Shown here in pieces: positions 48,988 to 60,708 of a stretch of DNA of 64,000 nucleotides. Position 1 is the stretch's first letter, and the number at the start of each line of letters is the position of its first letter. This stretch comes from CAWDYA01 sp963806495. Its GTDB lineage: Bacteria > Acidobacteriota > Polarisedimenticolia > JACPZX01 > DASXTC01. The stretch covers positions 248,001 to 312,000 of the forward strand of contig CAWDYA010000009.1 in assembly GCA_963806495.1 (NCBI GenBank). Direction: 5' to 3'. The notes beneath the pieces were generated by a model. The model was not told where the DNA came from, did not search any database, and saw only the letters and a program-made list of their open reading frames with translations. The translations under genes were made by a program, and so were the position numbers.

Positions 48988-50361
48988 TCAACCTGCGCGC
49001 CGCGGGCCGAAAAGAACCGTCTCGTCCACCTCGCCCTCGGTGCAGGCCACCGCCACCGTTCCCATGGTGTCGCTCCAGACATTCACCATCGTCCGGCACA
49101 TGTCCAGCGGCCGGTCCACCGCCCACAGCAGCGCGGTCAGCCCGACGGGCAGACCGATCGCCTGGAAGATGATCACCATCATCACGAGACCGGCATGCGG
49201 GATGCCCGCCGCACCGATGCTGACCAGGAGAGCCAGAATCACGATCATGACCTGTGCGCCGACGGTGAGGGTGAAATCGGGATGCGACCAGGCGTAGAGC
49301 TGTGCCACGAACAGGGTCGCCACGCACTCGTACAGCGCCGTGCCGTCCATGTTGACCGTGGCCCCGAGCGGCAGGACGAAGCTCGAAATCCGGTTCGAGA
49401 CTCCCACCCCGTTCTCGACCCTCTCCAGCGTCACCGGGAGCGTGCCCGAGCTCGAGGCGGTGGAGAACGCGGTCAGGAGGGCGGGGCTCATGGCCCGCAT
49501 CACCGTGTACGGGTTGCGACGGGTGATCAGCCAGAAGAGCAACGGCAGCGTCACGAGGAAGTGGATCGCCAGCGCCCCCGCGACGGTGCCCGCGTACGAC
49601 GCGAGCTCGAGAAACACGTGCGGTCCCGTCGAGGCCACGAGCTTCGCGATCAGGGCGGCGATTCCCACCGGGGCGAGCGAGACCACGAACATGGTCATCT
49701 TCATCATGACCTCGAACACCCCGGCGAAGAACGACTCGACCGGGGCACGCTTGTCCGGCCCGGCCTTCAGCAGGAAGATCCCGAAGAGAATCGCGAAGAA
49801 GATCACGGGCAGCAGCTCGAACTCCGCTGCCGACTTGAAGACGTTCACCGGGATCATCGCCATGACGAGATCCCAGGCCGACTCGGGCGCCTGCGGGGGC
49901 TGCGAGCCGAGCGGCAGCGGCAGGCTCACGCCGCGCCCCGGTCCGATCACGTTCACCAGGAACAGACCGGTCAGGATCGCCAGCAGGCTGGTGGTGACGT
50001 ACCAGGCCGCCGTCTTGCCGCCGACCTTGCCGAGGCGCCGGAAGTCCCCCATCCCCGCGACGCCGCACACCAGCGACGCGAAAACCAGCGGGATCACCAC
50101 CATCTTGAGCAGGCCGAGGAACAACGCCGCGAGACCGTGTGCCGCGCTTCCGGCGGCGGTGGCGCGGAACCGGCGATCGATGTCCTCCTGGATCTTCTTC
50201 GTCGCCTCGGCTTTCTGCTCCGGAGTCCAGTGCTCGCCGAGCACATCGACGTGCGCCGCCCGGTCGAACTCCTCGTAGTAGGCCCGGTTGAGCAGCGTTC
50301 CCCAGATCGCTCCGGCGGCAATCCCGATGAAGATCCACCAGTGAAGCTTCATGCGCAGCAT
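48988..50361 (-). CDS. Dicarboxylate/amino acid:cation symporter (DAACS, GltP/DctA-like)
   Basis: A 457-residue membrane transporter. FSTASSSGTLPVTLERVE is the serine-rich hairpin, and LGATVNMDGTALYE holds the NMDGT unwound helix of the glutamate transporter fold. The first eight helices and two hairpins are all recognisable. An extra periplasmic loop lies between helices 1 and 2 (EFDRAAHVDVLGEHWTPEQ). It imports glutamate, aspartate or C4-dicarboxylates with Na+ or H+. I used ATG 50361; an in-frame ATG at 50352 is possible, as neither has a good Shine-Dalgarno. It lies 142 bases upstream of the second KamA gene in the same strand run. Confidence 0.9.
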   Translation of the reverse strand: MLRMKLHWWIFIGIAAGAIWGTLLNRAYYEEFDRAAHVDVLGEHWTPEQKAEATKKIQEDIDRRFRATAAGSAAHGLAALFLGLLKMVVIPLVFASLVCGVAGMGDFRRLGKVGGKTAAWYVTTSLLAILTGLFLVNVIGPGRGVSLPLPLGSQPPQAPESAWDLVMAMIPVNVFKSAAEFELLPVIFFAILFGIFLLKAGPDKRAPVESFFAGVFEVMMKMTMFVVSLAPVGIAALIAKLVASTGPHVFLELASYAGTVAGALAIHFLVTLPLLFWLITRRNPYTVMRAMSPALLTAFSTASSSGTLPVTLERVENGVGVSNRISSFVLPLGATVNMDGTALYECVATLFVAQLYAWSHPDFTLTVGAQVMIVILALLVSIGAAGIPHAGLVMMVIIFQAIGLPVGLTALLWAVDRPLDMCRTMVNVWSDTMGTVAVACTEGEVDETVLFGPRRAG

Positions 50362-50471
50362 CCGCGCTTTGTATCCCAGTTTCCCGCGGCTGTCCACCCC
50401 TAATCGGGCAGGGTGGCGATCGCCGGGTTGCAGCACGCAGGCGAAACGTGGAGACTTGGGGAGGAGGTGCG

Positions 50472-52417
<1,946 letters not shown>

Positions 52418-53898
52418 CCCGTGGTCGCCGCGCGCGCGATCCCGCGCAGCATGCCGGCGAAGACGAGACGGTGCACGGGCATGATCCCGTACCAGTAGGC
52501 GAGCCCGGCAAGCCCGATCGGGTCGAAGACGGCGGTCTGACGGATCGTCGATCCGGCGCCCGCCGGCTGCACCTCGAACTCGAGCCACGCACGGCCCGGG
52601 AGCTTCAGCTCGGCCGCGAGTCGCAGCCTGCGATCCGGCTCGTACGCCTCGACGCGCCAGCAGTCGATGGTGTCGCCCAGGCACAGCGTGTCGTCATCCG
52701 GGCGCCCGCGCCGCATGCCGGCGCCGCCGGCGGCGAGATCCAGCCACCCCCGGACCCGCCACAGCCAGTCTCCCCAGTACCAGCCGGTCCTGCCGCCGAT
52801 GCGCCGGATCGGCGCGAAGGCCGCGGCGGGATCCGCCTCCACCCGCACCGACCGCGAGTCGATCAACCGCGTCCCGAACCGCGCCCCTGTCCGTTCGGGC
52901 TGCGCCCCGAGGGTTGAGAGCGCATCGGACCAGCGGGTGCGGGCCATCCGATCGTCCTCCAGCCACAACGCCGCCGTGATCGCCTCACGGTAGCCAGCCG
53001 GCCGCAGGGGGAACACCTCCCGCGCCGCGGGGTCGTTGACCACGGTGGGGTGCCGCATGCTCTCGACCAGCTTCCGGCCCACGCGCGCATAGACCGGCGT
53101 GACGAGCCCGAGCCAGAGGCTCGACAGCCGCGGCGTCAGGACGGGGACCGGTATCATCAGCCGGCGAAGACCGCGCTGACGCGCGTACTCCTTCATCAGC
53201 TCGCCGTAGGAGACCTGGTCGGCGCCCCCTATCTCGAAGACCCGCCCGGGTCCGGCGGGCAAATCCAGCGCGGCCATCAGGTAGGCGATCAGGTCGCCGA
53301 TGGCGATCGGCTGGGCGCGCACCGCCACCCACCGCGGCGTGATCATCACCGGCAGGCGCTCGGTGAGCGACCGGATCATCTCGAACGACAGGCTCCCGGA
53401 TCCGATCACGATCGACGCTCGAAACTCGATCACCTGGGCCCCGCCGCCCGCCAGGATTCGCCCCACCTCCTGCCGGCTCCGCAGGTGATCGGACAGCGGG
53501 TCGGCCGACCGCCCCAGCCCCCCCAGATAGATGACCCGCCCGACACCCGCCTCCCGCGCCGCGGATGCGAACGTGGCGGCTGCCTCCCGGTCCTGTCTCT
53601 CGAAATCGCCCGTGGAGCCCATGGAATGGACGAGGTAGTAGGCGGTCCCGACGCCCTGCATCGCCGCCACGAGAGACGACCGGTCCAGGGCATCCCCACG
53701 CGCCACCTCGGTTCCGGGCTGCAGCCGCGACGCCAGGTGCTCGGGCCTGCGCGCCAGGCACCGGACCCGGCGGCCGGCCTTCTGAAGCGCCCGCAGGAGG
53801 CGGCCTCCCACGTACCCGGTGGCTCCCGTCAGGAGAATCAGCCCCTCGGAGTGAACCTCCGGGCGGGCGTCATCGTAGGAAACATCCGAACTCGATTC

Positions 53899-53914
53899 CA
53901 TGGAGGACTCCATG
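53899..53914. promoter_or_regulatory. Palindrome holding both start codons and ribosome sites of two divergent genes
   Basis: CATGGAG (53899-53905), GA, CTCCATG (53908-53914). The minus gene starts at ATG 53901 and the plus gene at ATG 53912; each reads its Shine-Dalgarno from the bases inside the palindrome (plus GGAGG, minus GGAG). The two genes therefore have no space between starts, and each promoter must lie inside the other gene. Confidence 0.6.
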
Positions 53915-54940
53915 ACGCGCAAGACACTGCCGATGCTCGTGACCCTGGCCAGCATATCGCTCCTCGCGGCGCCCGCGCTCGCCGCCGAGGCCGTTCGCAC
54001 GCTGCGCGCCGAGATGCCCTCCGACGGGCACGTCACGATAGAGAACATCGCGGGCACCATGAAAGTGGTGCCCGGTTCCGGCGACACGATCGTGGCGGTC
54101 GCCACGGTACACGCCGAGAACGACGCCCTGGCCGATTCGATCCGCTTCGAGAAGGTGTCGGGCGAGTCGACGCTCCGCGTGGTCTACCCGCTCGAGAACG
54201 GCGACACCGTCCGTTATCCGGGCGATTCCGGCGACAGCTCACTGCTTGGACGTCTGTTCGGCAGCAGCACGAACACGACCACGAAATACGCCGGCCGGAA
54301 GGTCAGGATCTCGAGCGGCAGCGGAAGGCTGATGTACGCGGACATCGAGATCCAGGTGCCCGCACGCGGCGCCCGGGCGGATTTCAGGAACATCGCCGGA
54401 CGGATATCGGGCGAGAACCTCTCCGGCGACTTCAAGTTCGACATCCAGAGCGGCGAGATCCTGCTGACGCGCCTCGATGGCGCCATCGGCGCCGACACGG
54501 GCAGCGGCGACATCAAGGCGAGCGACATCAGCGGCTCGTTCGACGCCGACACGGGCAGCGGCGACATCGACCTCGATCGGTTCACGGGAGACACGATCAA
54601 GTGCGACACCGGCAGCGGTGACGTGCGGGTCGTCGGGGCCGACGCGGTGGAGTTCTCCGCCGACACCGGCTCGGGAGAGGTCCTGTTCGAGGCCACGGGC
54701 TCGCGCCTCGAGCGGATCAATGCCGACACGGGCAGCGGCGACGTCACCCTGCGGCTCGGCCCGGATGCCTCGTTCGAGGCCATGGCGGATCTGGCCAGCG
54801 GTGACCTCAACAACCGCTACAGCGACGCCGAGCCGATCGTCCGCGACAGAGAGGTCGTCGGGTACCGCCGCGGCGACGCGCGCATCCGGGTCAGGATCGA
54901 CACCGGAAGCGGCGACGTGAAGCTCGAGCCCGGCCGGTAG
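53912..54940 (+). CDS. DUF4097 family secreted beta-repeat protein
   Basis: A 342-residue protein. The signal peptide is MTRKTLPMLVTLASISLLAAPALA. The body is built of short beta-strands of the DUF4097 (adhesin-like) type, with six copies of a DTGSGD- or DTGSGE-centred repeat between residues about 193 and 340 (ADTGSGDIKASDISG, ADTGSGDIDLDRF and so on). This gives a predicted right-handed parallel helix. The role of the family is unknown; it often sits beside envelope-stress or regulatory genes. GGAGG at 5 bases selects ATG 53912. Confidence 0.82.
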   Translation: MTRKTLPMLVTLASISLLAAPALAAEAVRTLRAEMPSDGHVTIENIAGTMKVVPGSGDTIVAVATVHAENDALADSIRFEKVSGESTLRVVYPLENGDTVRYPGDSGDSSLLGRLFGSSTNTTTKYAGRKVRISSGSGRLMYADIEIQVPARGARADFRNIAGRISGENLSGDFKFDIQSGEILLTRLDGAIGADTGSGDIKASDISGSFDADTGSGDIDLDRFTGDTIKCDTGSGDVRVVGADAVEFSADTGSGEVLFEATGSRLERINADTGSGDVTLRLGPDASFEAMADLASGDLNNRYSDAEPIVRDREVVGYRRGDARIRVRIDTGSGDVKLEPGR

Positions 54941-54961
54941 GTGGGCACGAGGCGGAGCGGA

Positions 54962-54967
54962 TAGAAT
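54962..54967 (+). promoter_or_regulatory. -10 box 8 bases before the SpoIIE-phosphatase ATG
   Basis: TAGAAT (54962-54967), 8 bases before ATG 54976, with no Shine-Dalgarno between. Probably gives a leaderless transcript. No -35 box is evident. Confidence 0.45.
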
Positions 54968-54975
54968 GGTCCGTC

Positions 54976-56112
54976 ATGGACGGACCATCCGGCGCCCGCA
55001 CCCATCGCTCGAAGGAGCCGAGCTTCAGGCAGGTCGTGATCGGCGACCTGCGCGCGGCCGATCTGCGGCGTACGTTCCCGCGCGACCTCGAGGAGCTTTA
55101 CACCTTCTACCTCACCGAGGAGAGGCGCGAGCGGCTCGCCTCGATGGGGCCCGTCAAGCGCGCTGTCTGGTTCTGCGTCTGGGTGGCCAAGAGCCTCCTG
55201 ATGCACCTGTCGCCGGCGCGGCGATTTCTCCTCCTGGCGGCGTTCGTTCTGGTGACGATCAGCCCATCCTCGTTTCAGGTCGGCGAGGCCCATGTCTCCA
55301 TCCACGTGGCGGAGATCGGCGCGCTGCTGGCGCTGATCGTCCTGATGCTGGAGCTGAAGGACAAGATCCTGGCGCATGACGAGATACAGGTCGCGCGGCA
55401 GGTCCAGATCGCGCTGCTGCCCCGCACCCATCCCCAGCCTGCCGGCTGGTCGCTCTGGAGCTACACACGGCCGGCCAACGATGTCGGCGGCGACCTGATC
55501 GACTACCTCGATCTCGGCGAGCGCGGGATCGGCATCGCCCTGGGGGATGTCTCGGGAAAGGGGCTCGGCGCGGCACTGCTGATGGCCAAGCTGCAGGCCA
55601 CCCTGCGTGCCATCGCCCCGGACGTTCCCTCGCTGGAGCGGCTCGGCGCCCGCGTCAACGAGATCCTGCATCGTGACGGAATCGAGAACCGCTTCGCCAC
55701 CTTGTTCTACCTCGAGATCCTGCCCGGGTCGGAGCGCATCCGGTACCTCAACGCCGGTCACAACCCCGCCTATCTGCTTCGCGCCGGCGGGATCGAGGAG
55801 CTGGGGGCCTCGGGGACGCCGCTGGGGATGATCGCCGGGACCACCTACCAGGAGGCTCTCACCGGGATGGCGCCGGGCGAGACTCTGCTCGTGTACTCCG
55901 ACGGTGTCACCGAGGCGCTCGACCGCGACGGCGAGGAGTTCGGCACCGGGCAGTTGAAGGATCTCCTGGCCCGGCTGCGCGGCCGGCCGGCCGAGGAGGC
56001 GGGAACGATCCTCCTGCGTGAGGTGGACGCGTTCCTCGGTGACGCGCGTCCTCACGACGACCTGTCATTCGTGGTGCTCGCGCGCCGCCTCGATCCCGGG
56101 GACGGTTCTTGA
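54976..56112 (+). CDS. Membrane-anchored PP2C/SpoIIE-type serine phosphatase
   Basis: A 378-residue protein. Residues 1-75 are soluble, and two transmembrane segments (FLLLAAFVLVTIS and IGALLALIVLMLEL) lie at about 85-135. The SpoIIE phosphatase domain follows: NDVGGDLIDYLDL and GDVSGKGLGAALLMAKLQ hold metal-binding aspartates, then YSDGVTEALDRDGE and HDDLSFVVL. Such RsbU-like enzymes dephosphorylate anti-sigma-factor antagonists in stress signalling. No partner-switch genes are in the window. The 304 bases from 56113 to 56416 hold no gene I can support. Confidence 0.9.
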   Translation: MDGPSGARTHRSKEPSFRQVVIGDLRAADLRRTFPRDLEELYTFYLTEERRERLASMGPVKRAVWFCVWVAKSLLMHLSPARRFLLLAAFVLVTISPSSFQVGEAHVSIHVAEIGALLALIVLMLELKDKILAHDEIQVARQVQIALLPRTHPQPAGWSLWSYTRPANDVGGDLIDYLDLGERGIGIALGDVSGKGLGAALLMAKLQATLRAIAPDVPSLERLGARVNEILHRDGIENRFATLFYLEILPGSERIRYLNAGHNPAYLLRAGGIEELGASGTPLGMIAGTTYQEALTGMAPGETLLVYSDGVTEALDRDGEEFGTGQLKDLLARLRGRPAEEAGTILLREVDAFLGDARPHDDLSFVVLARRLDPGDGS

Positions 56113-56416
56113 CCCCCGCGGCAGGCCTCTGCCGAACGTCGTGGTCAGGAGGAAGGACACCTCCGGCGCAGGAGGCATGAGGGTGCGGATCGGCGCGGGC
56201 GATTCCGTATCCACGTATGGCTCGGCGGTGGCCGGCGCGACGGCGAAGTGGGTTCTGCTCGCCGGTCGACGTTCCGGTGACGGTGGCCGCCGGCGGCGTC
56301 TCGCGAGCCTCCCTGCCCTGACGTTTCCCCGTGCATCCTTCCCTCGGTTCGTGCTAGTCTGAATTTCTTCCGGCCGATATCATCGTTGTTTGGAACCACT
56401 TCGAGCGAGTCGAACC

Positions 56417-57517
56417 ATGAGCCCGATTCCCAGGCACGCCCGTCCCGGCGCCGCCGCCGCGGCCGGCGCCCTCACCCTCCTGGCGGCCGCCACGCTCTGC
56501 TGGCCTCAGGGGATGCCACCCAGCCCGGTGCGGTACACGGAGGCGAAGGAATATCCGGTCCGGCGGACGATCACGCTGCCCGGCTCGATCGAGTCGCACA
56601 CGGTGAGCGTGGTGGCGAGCGAGGTCGAGGGGAAGGTGATCGAGCTGCTCGCGCGCGAGGGGGACACCGTCAAGCGCGGGGCGCCGCTGGCGCGGCTCAG
56701 GACGACCAACCTGGAGCTCCAGCTGCAGTCATCGCAGGCCCAGCTCAAGGAGGCGCAGTCGCGTCTCAAGCTGGCCGAGCTCAGCCTCGCCCGGGCGCGC
56801 GATCTGTTCGAGTCGGAGGTCGCCTCCCAGCAGGAGTACGACAACGCGCGATACGAGCACGCCGCCTGGGAGGGGCGGGTCGAGTCGCTCGAAGCCGACA
56901 TTGACCGGGTCAGGCTCGCGCTGGAGCTGTGCACGATCCGCGCGCCGTTCGCCGGCATGATCGTGAGCGAACGGACCGAGATCGGGCAGTGGAGCACCAC
57001 GGGGGGCGCCATCGTCGAGATGCTCTCGCTCGATGACATCGACGTGCGAGTCGAGGTGCCCGAGCGTTACTTCTCCAGCCTCAACCCCGGCGCGGCCGCC
57101 ACGGTCCGGTTCGGGTCGATACCGGGCCTCGAGGTCAAGGGCAAGGTCAGCGCCATCGTGGCGCGTGCCGATCCGCAGGCCCGCACCTTCCCGCTCAAGG
57201 TGCGCGTCCCCAACAAGGACGGCCGGATCGGCGTCGGGATGCTCGCGCAGGTCTCTTTTCCCGCAGGCGAGTCCTACCGCGCCACCGTCGTTCCCAAGGA
57301 CGCCGTCGTGACACAGGGGGACAACCGGTTCGTCTACCTGATCGGCGGCGACGACAAGGTCACGGTGGTGCCGGTGCAGACGGGCGAGGGTGTGGGCTCC
57401 TGGATTGTGGTCGAGGGGGAGGTGACCGCGGGTCAGAAGGTCGTCACACGCGGCAACGAGCGTCTGCGCCCGGGGCTCGCCGTGACGGCTGAGCCGGTGG
57501 AGTACGCGCTGCCATGA
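56417..57517 (+). CDS. RND efflux pump periplasmic adaptor (membrane fusion protein)
   Basis: A 366-residue adaptor. An N-terminal anchor (AAAAAGALTLLAAATLCW) leads to the HlyD-like lipoyl part (HTVSVVASEVEGKVIEL, REGDTVKRGAPLARL), an alpha-hairpin of about 70 residues (LQSSQAQLKEAQSRLKLAEL) and a second lipoyl half with APFAGMIVSERTEIGQW. The C-terminal beta-barrel (FVYLIGGDDKVTVVPVQTG) closes the family pattern. It links the inner-membrane pump, encoded next, to an outer-membrane channel not found here. ATG 56417 is used because earlier in-frame starts lack support. Confidence 0.92.
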   Translation: MSPIPRHARPGAAAAAGALTLLAAATLCWPQGMPPSPVRYTEAKEYPVRRTITLPGSIESHTVSVVASEVEGKVIELLAREGDTVKRGAPLARLRTTNLELQLQSSQAQLKEAQSRLKLAELSLARARDLFESEVASQQEYDNARYEHAAWEGRVESLEADIDRVRLALELCTIRAPFAGMIVSERTEIGQWSTTGGAIVEMLSLDDIDVRVEVPERYFSSLNPGAAATVRFGSIPGLEVKGKVSAIVARADPQARTFPLKVRVPNKDGRIGVGMLAQVSFPAGESYRATVVPKDAVVTQGDNRFVYLIGGDDKVTVVPVQTGEGVGSWIVVEGEVTAGQKVVTRGNERLRPGLAVTAEPVEYALP

Positions 57518-60500
57518 ACCTGATCCAGAGCGCGATCCGCTCCCCCGTGACCACGGCCGTGGGCGTGCTCCTGCTCTGCCTGTTCGGCGTGATCGCTCTG
57601 TACCGCCTGCCGATCCAGCTCACACCCGAGGTCGAGGAACCGCAGATCACCATCAGCACCTCCTGGCCCGGCGCCAGCCCGCACGAGATCGAGCGCGAAA
57701 TCGTCCAGGAGCAGGAGGAGCAGCTCAAGTCGCTGGAAGGGCTCAGCAAGATGGAGAGCGCCAGCCGTGACAGCAACGGCTCCATCACCCTGACCTTCCC
57801 GGTCGGCACCGACATCGACGCCGCGCTGCTCAAGGTCTCCAACCGCCTGCAGCAGGTTCCCCGCTACCCCGAGGACGCCGACAAGCCGGTCATCCGCAGC
57901 GTCGACGTGAACGCCAACGCGATCGCCTGGTTCATGCTCGCCCCCGCGAAGGAGAAGCCGTTCGCCGGGGACATCTCGACCTTGTTCGACTTCGCGGACG
58001 ACCTGATCAAGCCGGAGATCGAGCGGGTGCCGGGCGTCGCCGCCGTCAACATCTACGGAGGCCGCGAGCGCGAGATGCAGGTGATCGTCGACCCGGCCCG
58101 GCTGGCGTCGCGCGAGGTGACGCTCAACCAGCTCTCGGCGGCACTGGAACGCGAGAACCGCGACTACAGCGGCGGCGACTTCGACGAGGGGAAGCGGCGC
58201 TACGTCGTGCGCACTGTCGGCGAGTATCATTCGGCCGGCGAGATCGAGGACATCGTCGTGGCGGTCAAGAACGGCGTGCCGATCTATCTGCGCGACGTCG
58301 CCAGGGCCGAGCTGGGGTATCACAAGGCGTTCGCCGAGGTATTCGCCAACGGCGAGCAGGTTCTCGCGATCAACGCCATCCGGGAGACCGGCGCGAACGT
58401 GCTGGACGTGATGGCGGATCTCAAGAAGTCCGTCGAGAGGCTGAACGAGGACCTGCTCCGTCCGCGGGGGCTCGAGCTCACCCAGGCATACGACGAGACC
58501 GAGTACATCCACAGCGCGATCGGCCTTGTGCGCAGCAGTCTGTTCATCGGCGCCTTCCTGGCCGTGGCGGTGCTGCTCCTGTTCCTGCGCAGCGCCACCA
58601 GCACGCTGGTGATCGCGGTGTCGATACCGATCAGCCTGATCGGCACCTTCCTGATGATGTCCTGGTTCGGACGCACCCTCAACGTCATCAGCCTGGCGGG
58701 CATGGCGTTCGCCGTGGGGATGATCGTCGACAACTCGATCGTCGTGCTGGAGAACATCTACCGGCACCGCCAGATGGGCAAGTCGCGATACGCGGCCGCC
58801 TACGAAGGCACGATGGAGGTGTGGGGCGCCGTGCTGGCGAGCACGCTGACGACGATCGCCGTGTTCGTTCCGGTGGTTTTCATCCAGGAGCAGGCCGGCC
58901 AGCTCTTCGGCGACATCGCGGTGGCGTTGAGCTGTTCCGTGGCGCTGAGCCTGCTGGTGTCGATCACGGTCATCCCGTCGCTGTCGGCCAAGATCCTCCA
59001 CGCGGTGGAGGAAGACCCGGATCGCCGCGGGTTTCACGACCTGTGGGGGCTGACCGGGGCGGCGACGGCCGTCAACGAATGGATAAGCAATACGGTGCAC
59101 TGGATCATCGGCTCCACCGCCCGCCGCATCGCGATCACGGCGGTGCTCACCGCCGCATCGCTCGGCCTGAGCTGGATGATCATGCCCAGGAGAGACTACC
59201 TGCCCGTGGGCAATCAGAACTTTCTGTTCGGGATCCTGCTCCCCCCACCCGGGTACAACCTCGACGAGGTGGTGTCGGCCAAGGAGATCTACCAGGAGGA
59301 GCTGTCGCCGCTCTGGAAGGCCGAGGCGGGCAGCCCCGGGGCCGAGGCGATGCCCGGCGGCGGCATCCGCAAGTTCTTCTTCGTCGCGCTGCCCAGCCAG
59401 GCGTTCATGGGGGCGAGCTCCAACGAGCCGCTGCGCGTGACCGAGCTGCTCCCGTCGTTCCAGAAGGCCAATTCCCGGATCCCGGGCACCATCGCCGTCA
59501 CCAGCCAGGCCAGCATCTTCCAGCGCGGAGCCGGCCAGGGGCGTAACATCGACGTCGAGCTGAGCGGCCCGGATCTCGAGACGCTGATCGCGATGGGGGC
59601 CGAGGTGTTCCAGATGGTCGGCCAGGTGGTGCCCGGCGCGCAGGCGCGCCCGATCCCGAGCCTCGACCTGGGCAACCCCGAGGTACACGTGGTGACCGAC
59701 CGCCGCCGCGCCGCCGACCTCGGCATCTCGAACCGCGATCTGGGATTCATGGTGAACGCGCTGGTGGACGGCGCCAAGGCGAGCGACTACCAGCACGAAG
59801 GACGCAAGATCGATCTCGTGGTGAAGGCCGAGGACAGCTTCGCCCACCGCACCCACCTGCTCGAGCAGATGCCGATCGCGACGCCGGACGGCCGTCTGGT
59901 GACGCTTGCGTCCGTGGCGGATATCGAGGTGACCAACGGCCCGGTGCAGATCAACCACCGGGAGCGGCAGCGCAGCGTCGTCATCCAGGTCACGCCCCCC
60001 AACGGGATCCCTCTCGAGCAGGCGATGGACGACATCGACGCGAAGATCCTGGATCCGATGCGCGCCGACGGGCGGCTGGGAGGCCTGTACCAGGTGAACC
60101 TCACCGGCAGCGCCGACAAGCTGGCCCAGACGGGGCGCGCGCTCAAGTACAATTTCATCCTCGCGCTGATCATCACCTACCTCCTGATGGCGGCGCTGTT
60201 CGAGAGCTTCCTGTACCCGTTCGTTATCATGTTCAGCGTGCCGCTGGCGGCGTTCGGCGGGTTTCTGGGCCTGTCCCTCGTGCACTGGTTCATCCCCACG
60301 CAGACGCTCGATGTGCTCACCATGCTCGGCTTCATCATCCTCGTGGGGACGGTCGTCAACAACGCCATCCTGATCGTGCACCAGTCACTCAACCACATGC
60401 GCGAGGACGGGATGTCCCACCGCGAGGCGATCCGGGCCTCGGTGAGCACGCGTGTGCGACCGATATTCATGAGCGTCGGCACCTCGGTGTTCGGGATGCT

Positions 60501-60705
60501 GCCGCTCATCCTCTTTCCCGGGGCCGGCTCGGAGCTGTACCGGGGCCTGGGCAGCGTCGTGGTGGGAGGGCTGGTGATGTCCACCGTCTTCACGCTTTTC
60601 CTGGTGCCGGCGGTGTTCAGCCTCAGCCTCGACATCCGGGCGGCGATCGTCGGCGGGTTCAAGTCTGTGCTGCGCCCCGCGGCCGGGTCCGCCGGCGGCG
60701 ACTAG
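57514..60705 (+). CDS. RND efflux transporter (hydrophobe/amphiphile type, AcrB-like)
   Basis: A 1063-residue inner-membrane proton antiporter with twelve transmembrane helices and two large periplasmic loops. The first helix is preceded by MNLIQSAIRSPVTTAVGVLLL. The proton-relay segment in helix 4 is FAVGMIVDNSIVVLENIYRH, with a single conserved Asp, as in many heavy-metal/multidrug relatives. The second half repeats the pattern (GFIILVGTVVNNAILIVHQ). It shares an ATGA overlap with the adaptor gene. Substrates are not predictable. Confidence 0.95.
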   Translation: MNLIQSAIRSPVTTAVGVLLLCLFGVIALYRLPIQLTPEVEEPQITISTSWPGASPHEIEREIVQEQEEQLKSLEGLSKMESASRDSNGSITLTFPVGTDIDAALLKVSNRLQQVPRYPEDADKPVIRSVDVNANAIAWFMLAPAKEKPFAGDISTLFDFADDLIKPEIERVPGVAAVNIYGGREREMQVIVDPARLASREVTLNQLSAALERENRDYSGGDFDEGKRRYVVRTVGEYHSAGEIEDIVVAVKNGVPIYLRDVARAELGYHKAFAEVFANGEQVLAINAIRETGANVLDVMADLKKSVERLNEDLLRPRGLELTQAYDETEYIHSAIGLVRSSLFIGAFLAVAVLLLFLRSATSTLVIAVSIPISLIGTFLMMSWFGRTLNVISLAGMAFAVGMIVDNSIVVLENIYRHRQMGKSRYAAAYEGTMEVWGAVLASTLTTIAVFVPVVFIQEQAGQLFGDIAVALSCSVALSLLVSITVIPSLSAKILHAVEEDPDRRGFHDLWGLTGAATAVNEWISNTVHWIIGSTARRIAITAVLTAASLGLSWMIMPRRDYLPVGNQNFLFGILLPPPGYNLDEVVSAKEIYQEELSPLWKAEAGSPGAEAMPGGGIRKFFFVALPSQAFMGASSNEPLRVTELLPSFQKANSRIPGTIAVTSQASIFQRGAGQGRNIDVELSGPDLETLIAMGAEVFQMVGQVVPGAQARPIPSLDLGNPEVHVVTDRRRAADLGISNRDLGFMVNALVDGAKASDYQHEGRKIDLVVKAEDSFAHRTHLLEQMPIATPDGRLVTLASVADIEVTNGPVQINHRERQRSVVIQVTPPNGIPLEQAMDDIDAKILDPMRADGRLGGLYQVNLTGSADKLAQTGRALKYNFILALIITYLLMAALFESFLYPFVIMFSVPLAAFGGFLGLSLVHWFIPTQTLDVLTMLGFIILVGTVVNNAILIVHQSLNHMREDGMSHREAIRASVSTRVRPIFMSVGTSVFGMLPLILFPGAGSELYRGLGSVVVGGLVMSTVFTLFLVPAVFSLSLDIRAAIVGGFKSVLRPAAGSAGGD

Positions 60706-60708
60706 GCC

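Noticed and set aside
54480..54940. CRISPR array or DNA tandem repeat locus
   Set aside because: The repeats are coding (DTGSGD), of uneven spacing, and lack spacers of equal length. No cas genes are present.
57433..60381. A 982-codon open frame on the minus strand across the RND pump gene
   Set aside because: It is the antisense of a certain RND transporter gene and its product is rich in Arg, His and Asp with no family pattern. Long antisense frames are common in GC-rich DNA. The same reasoning removed large antisense frames over the permease, tdh/kbl, hemE and the polyferredoxin.
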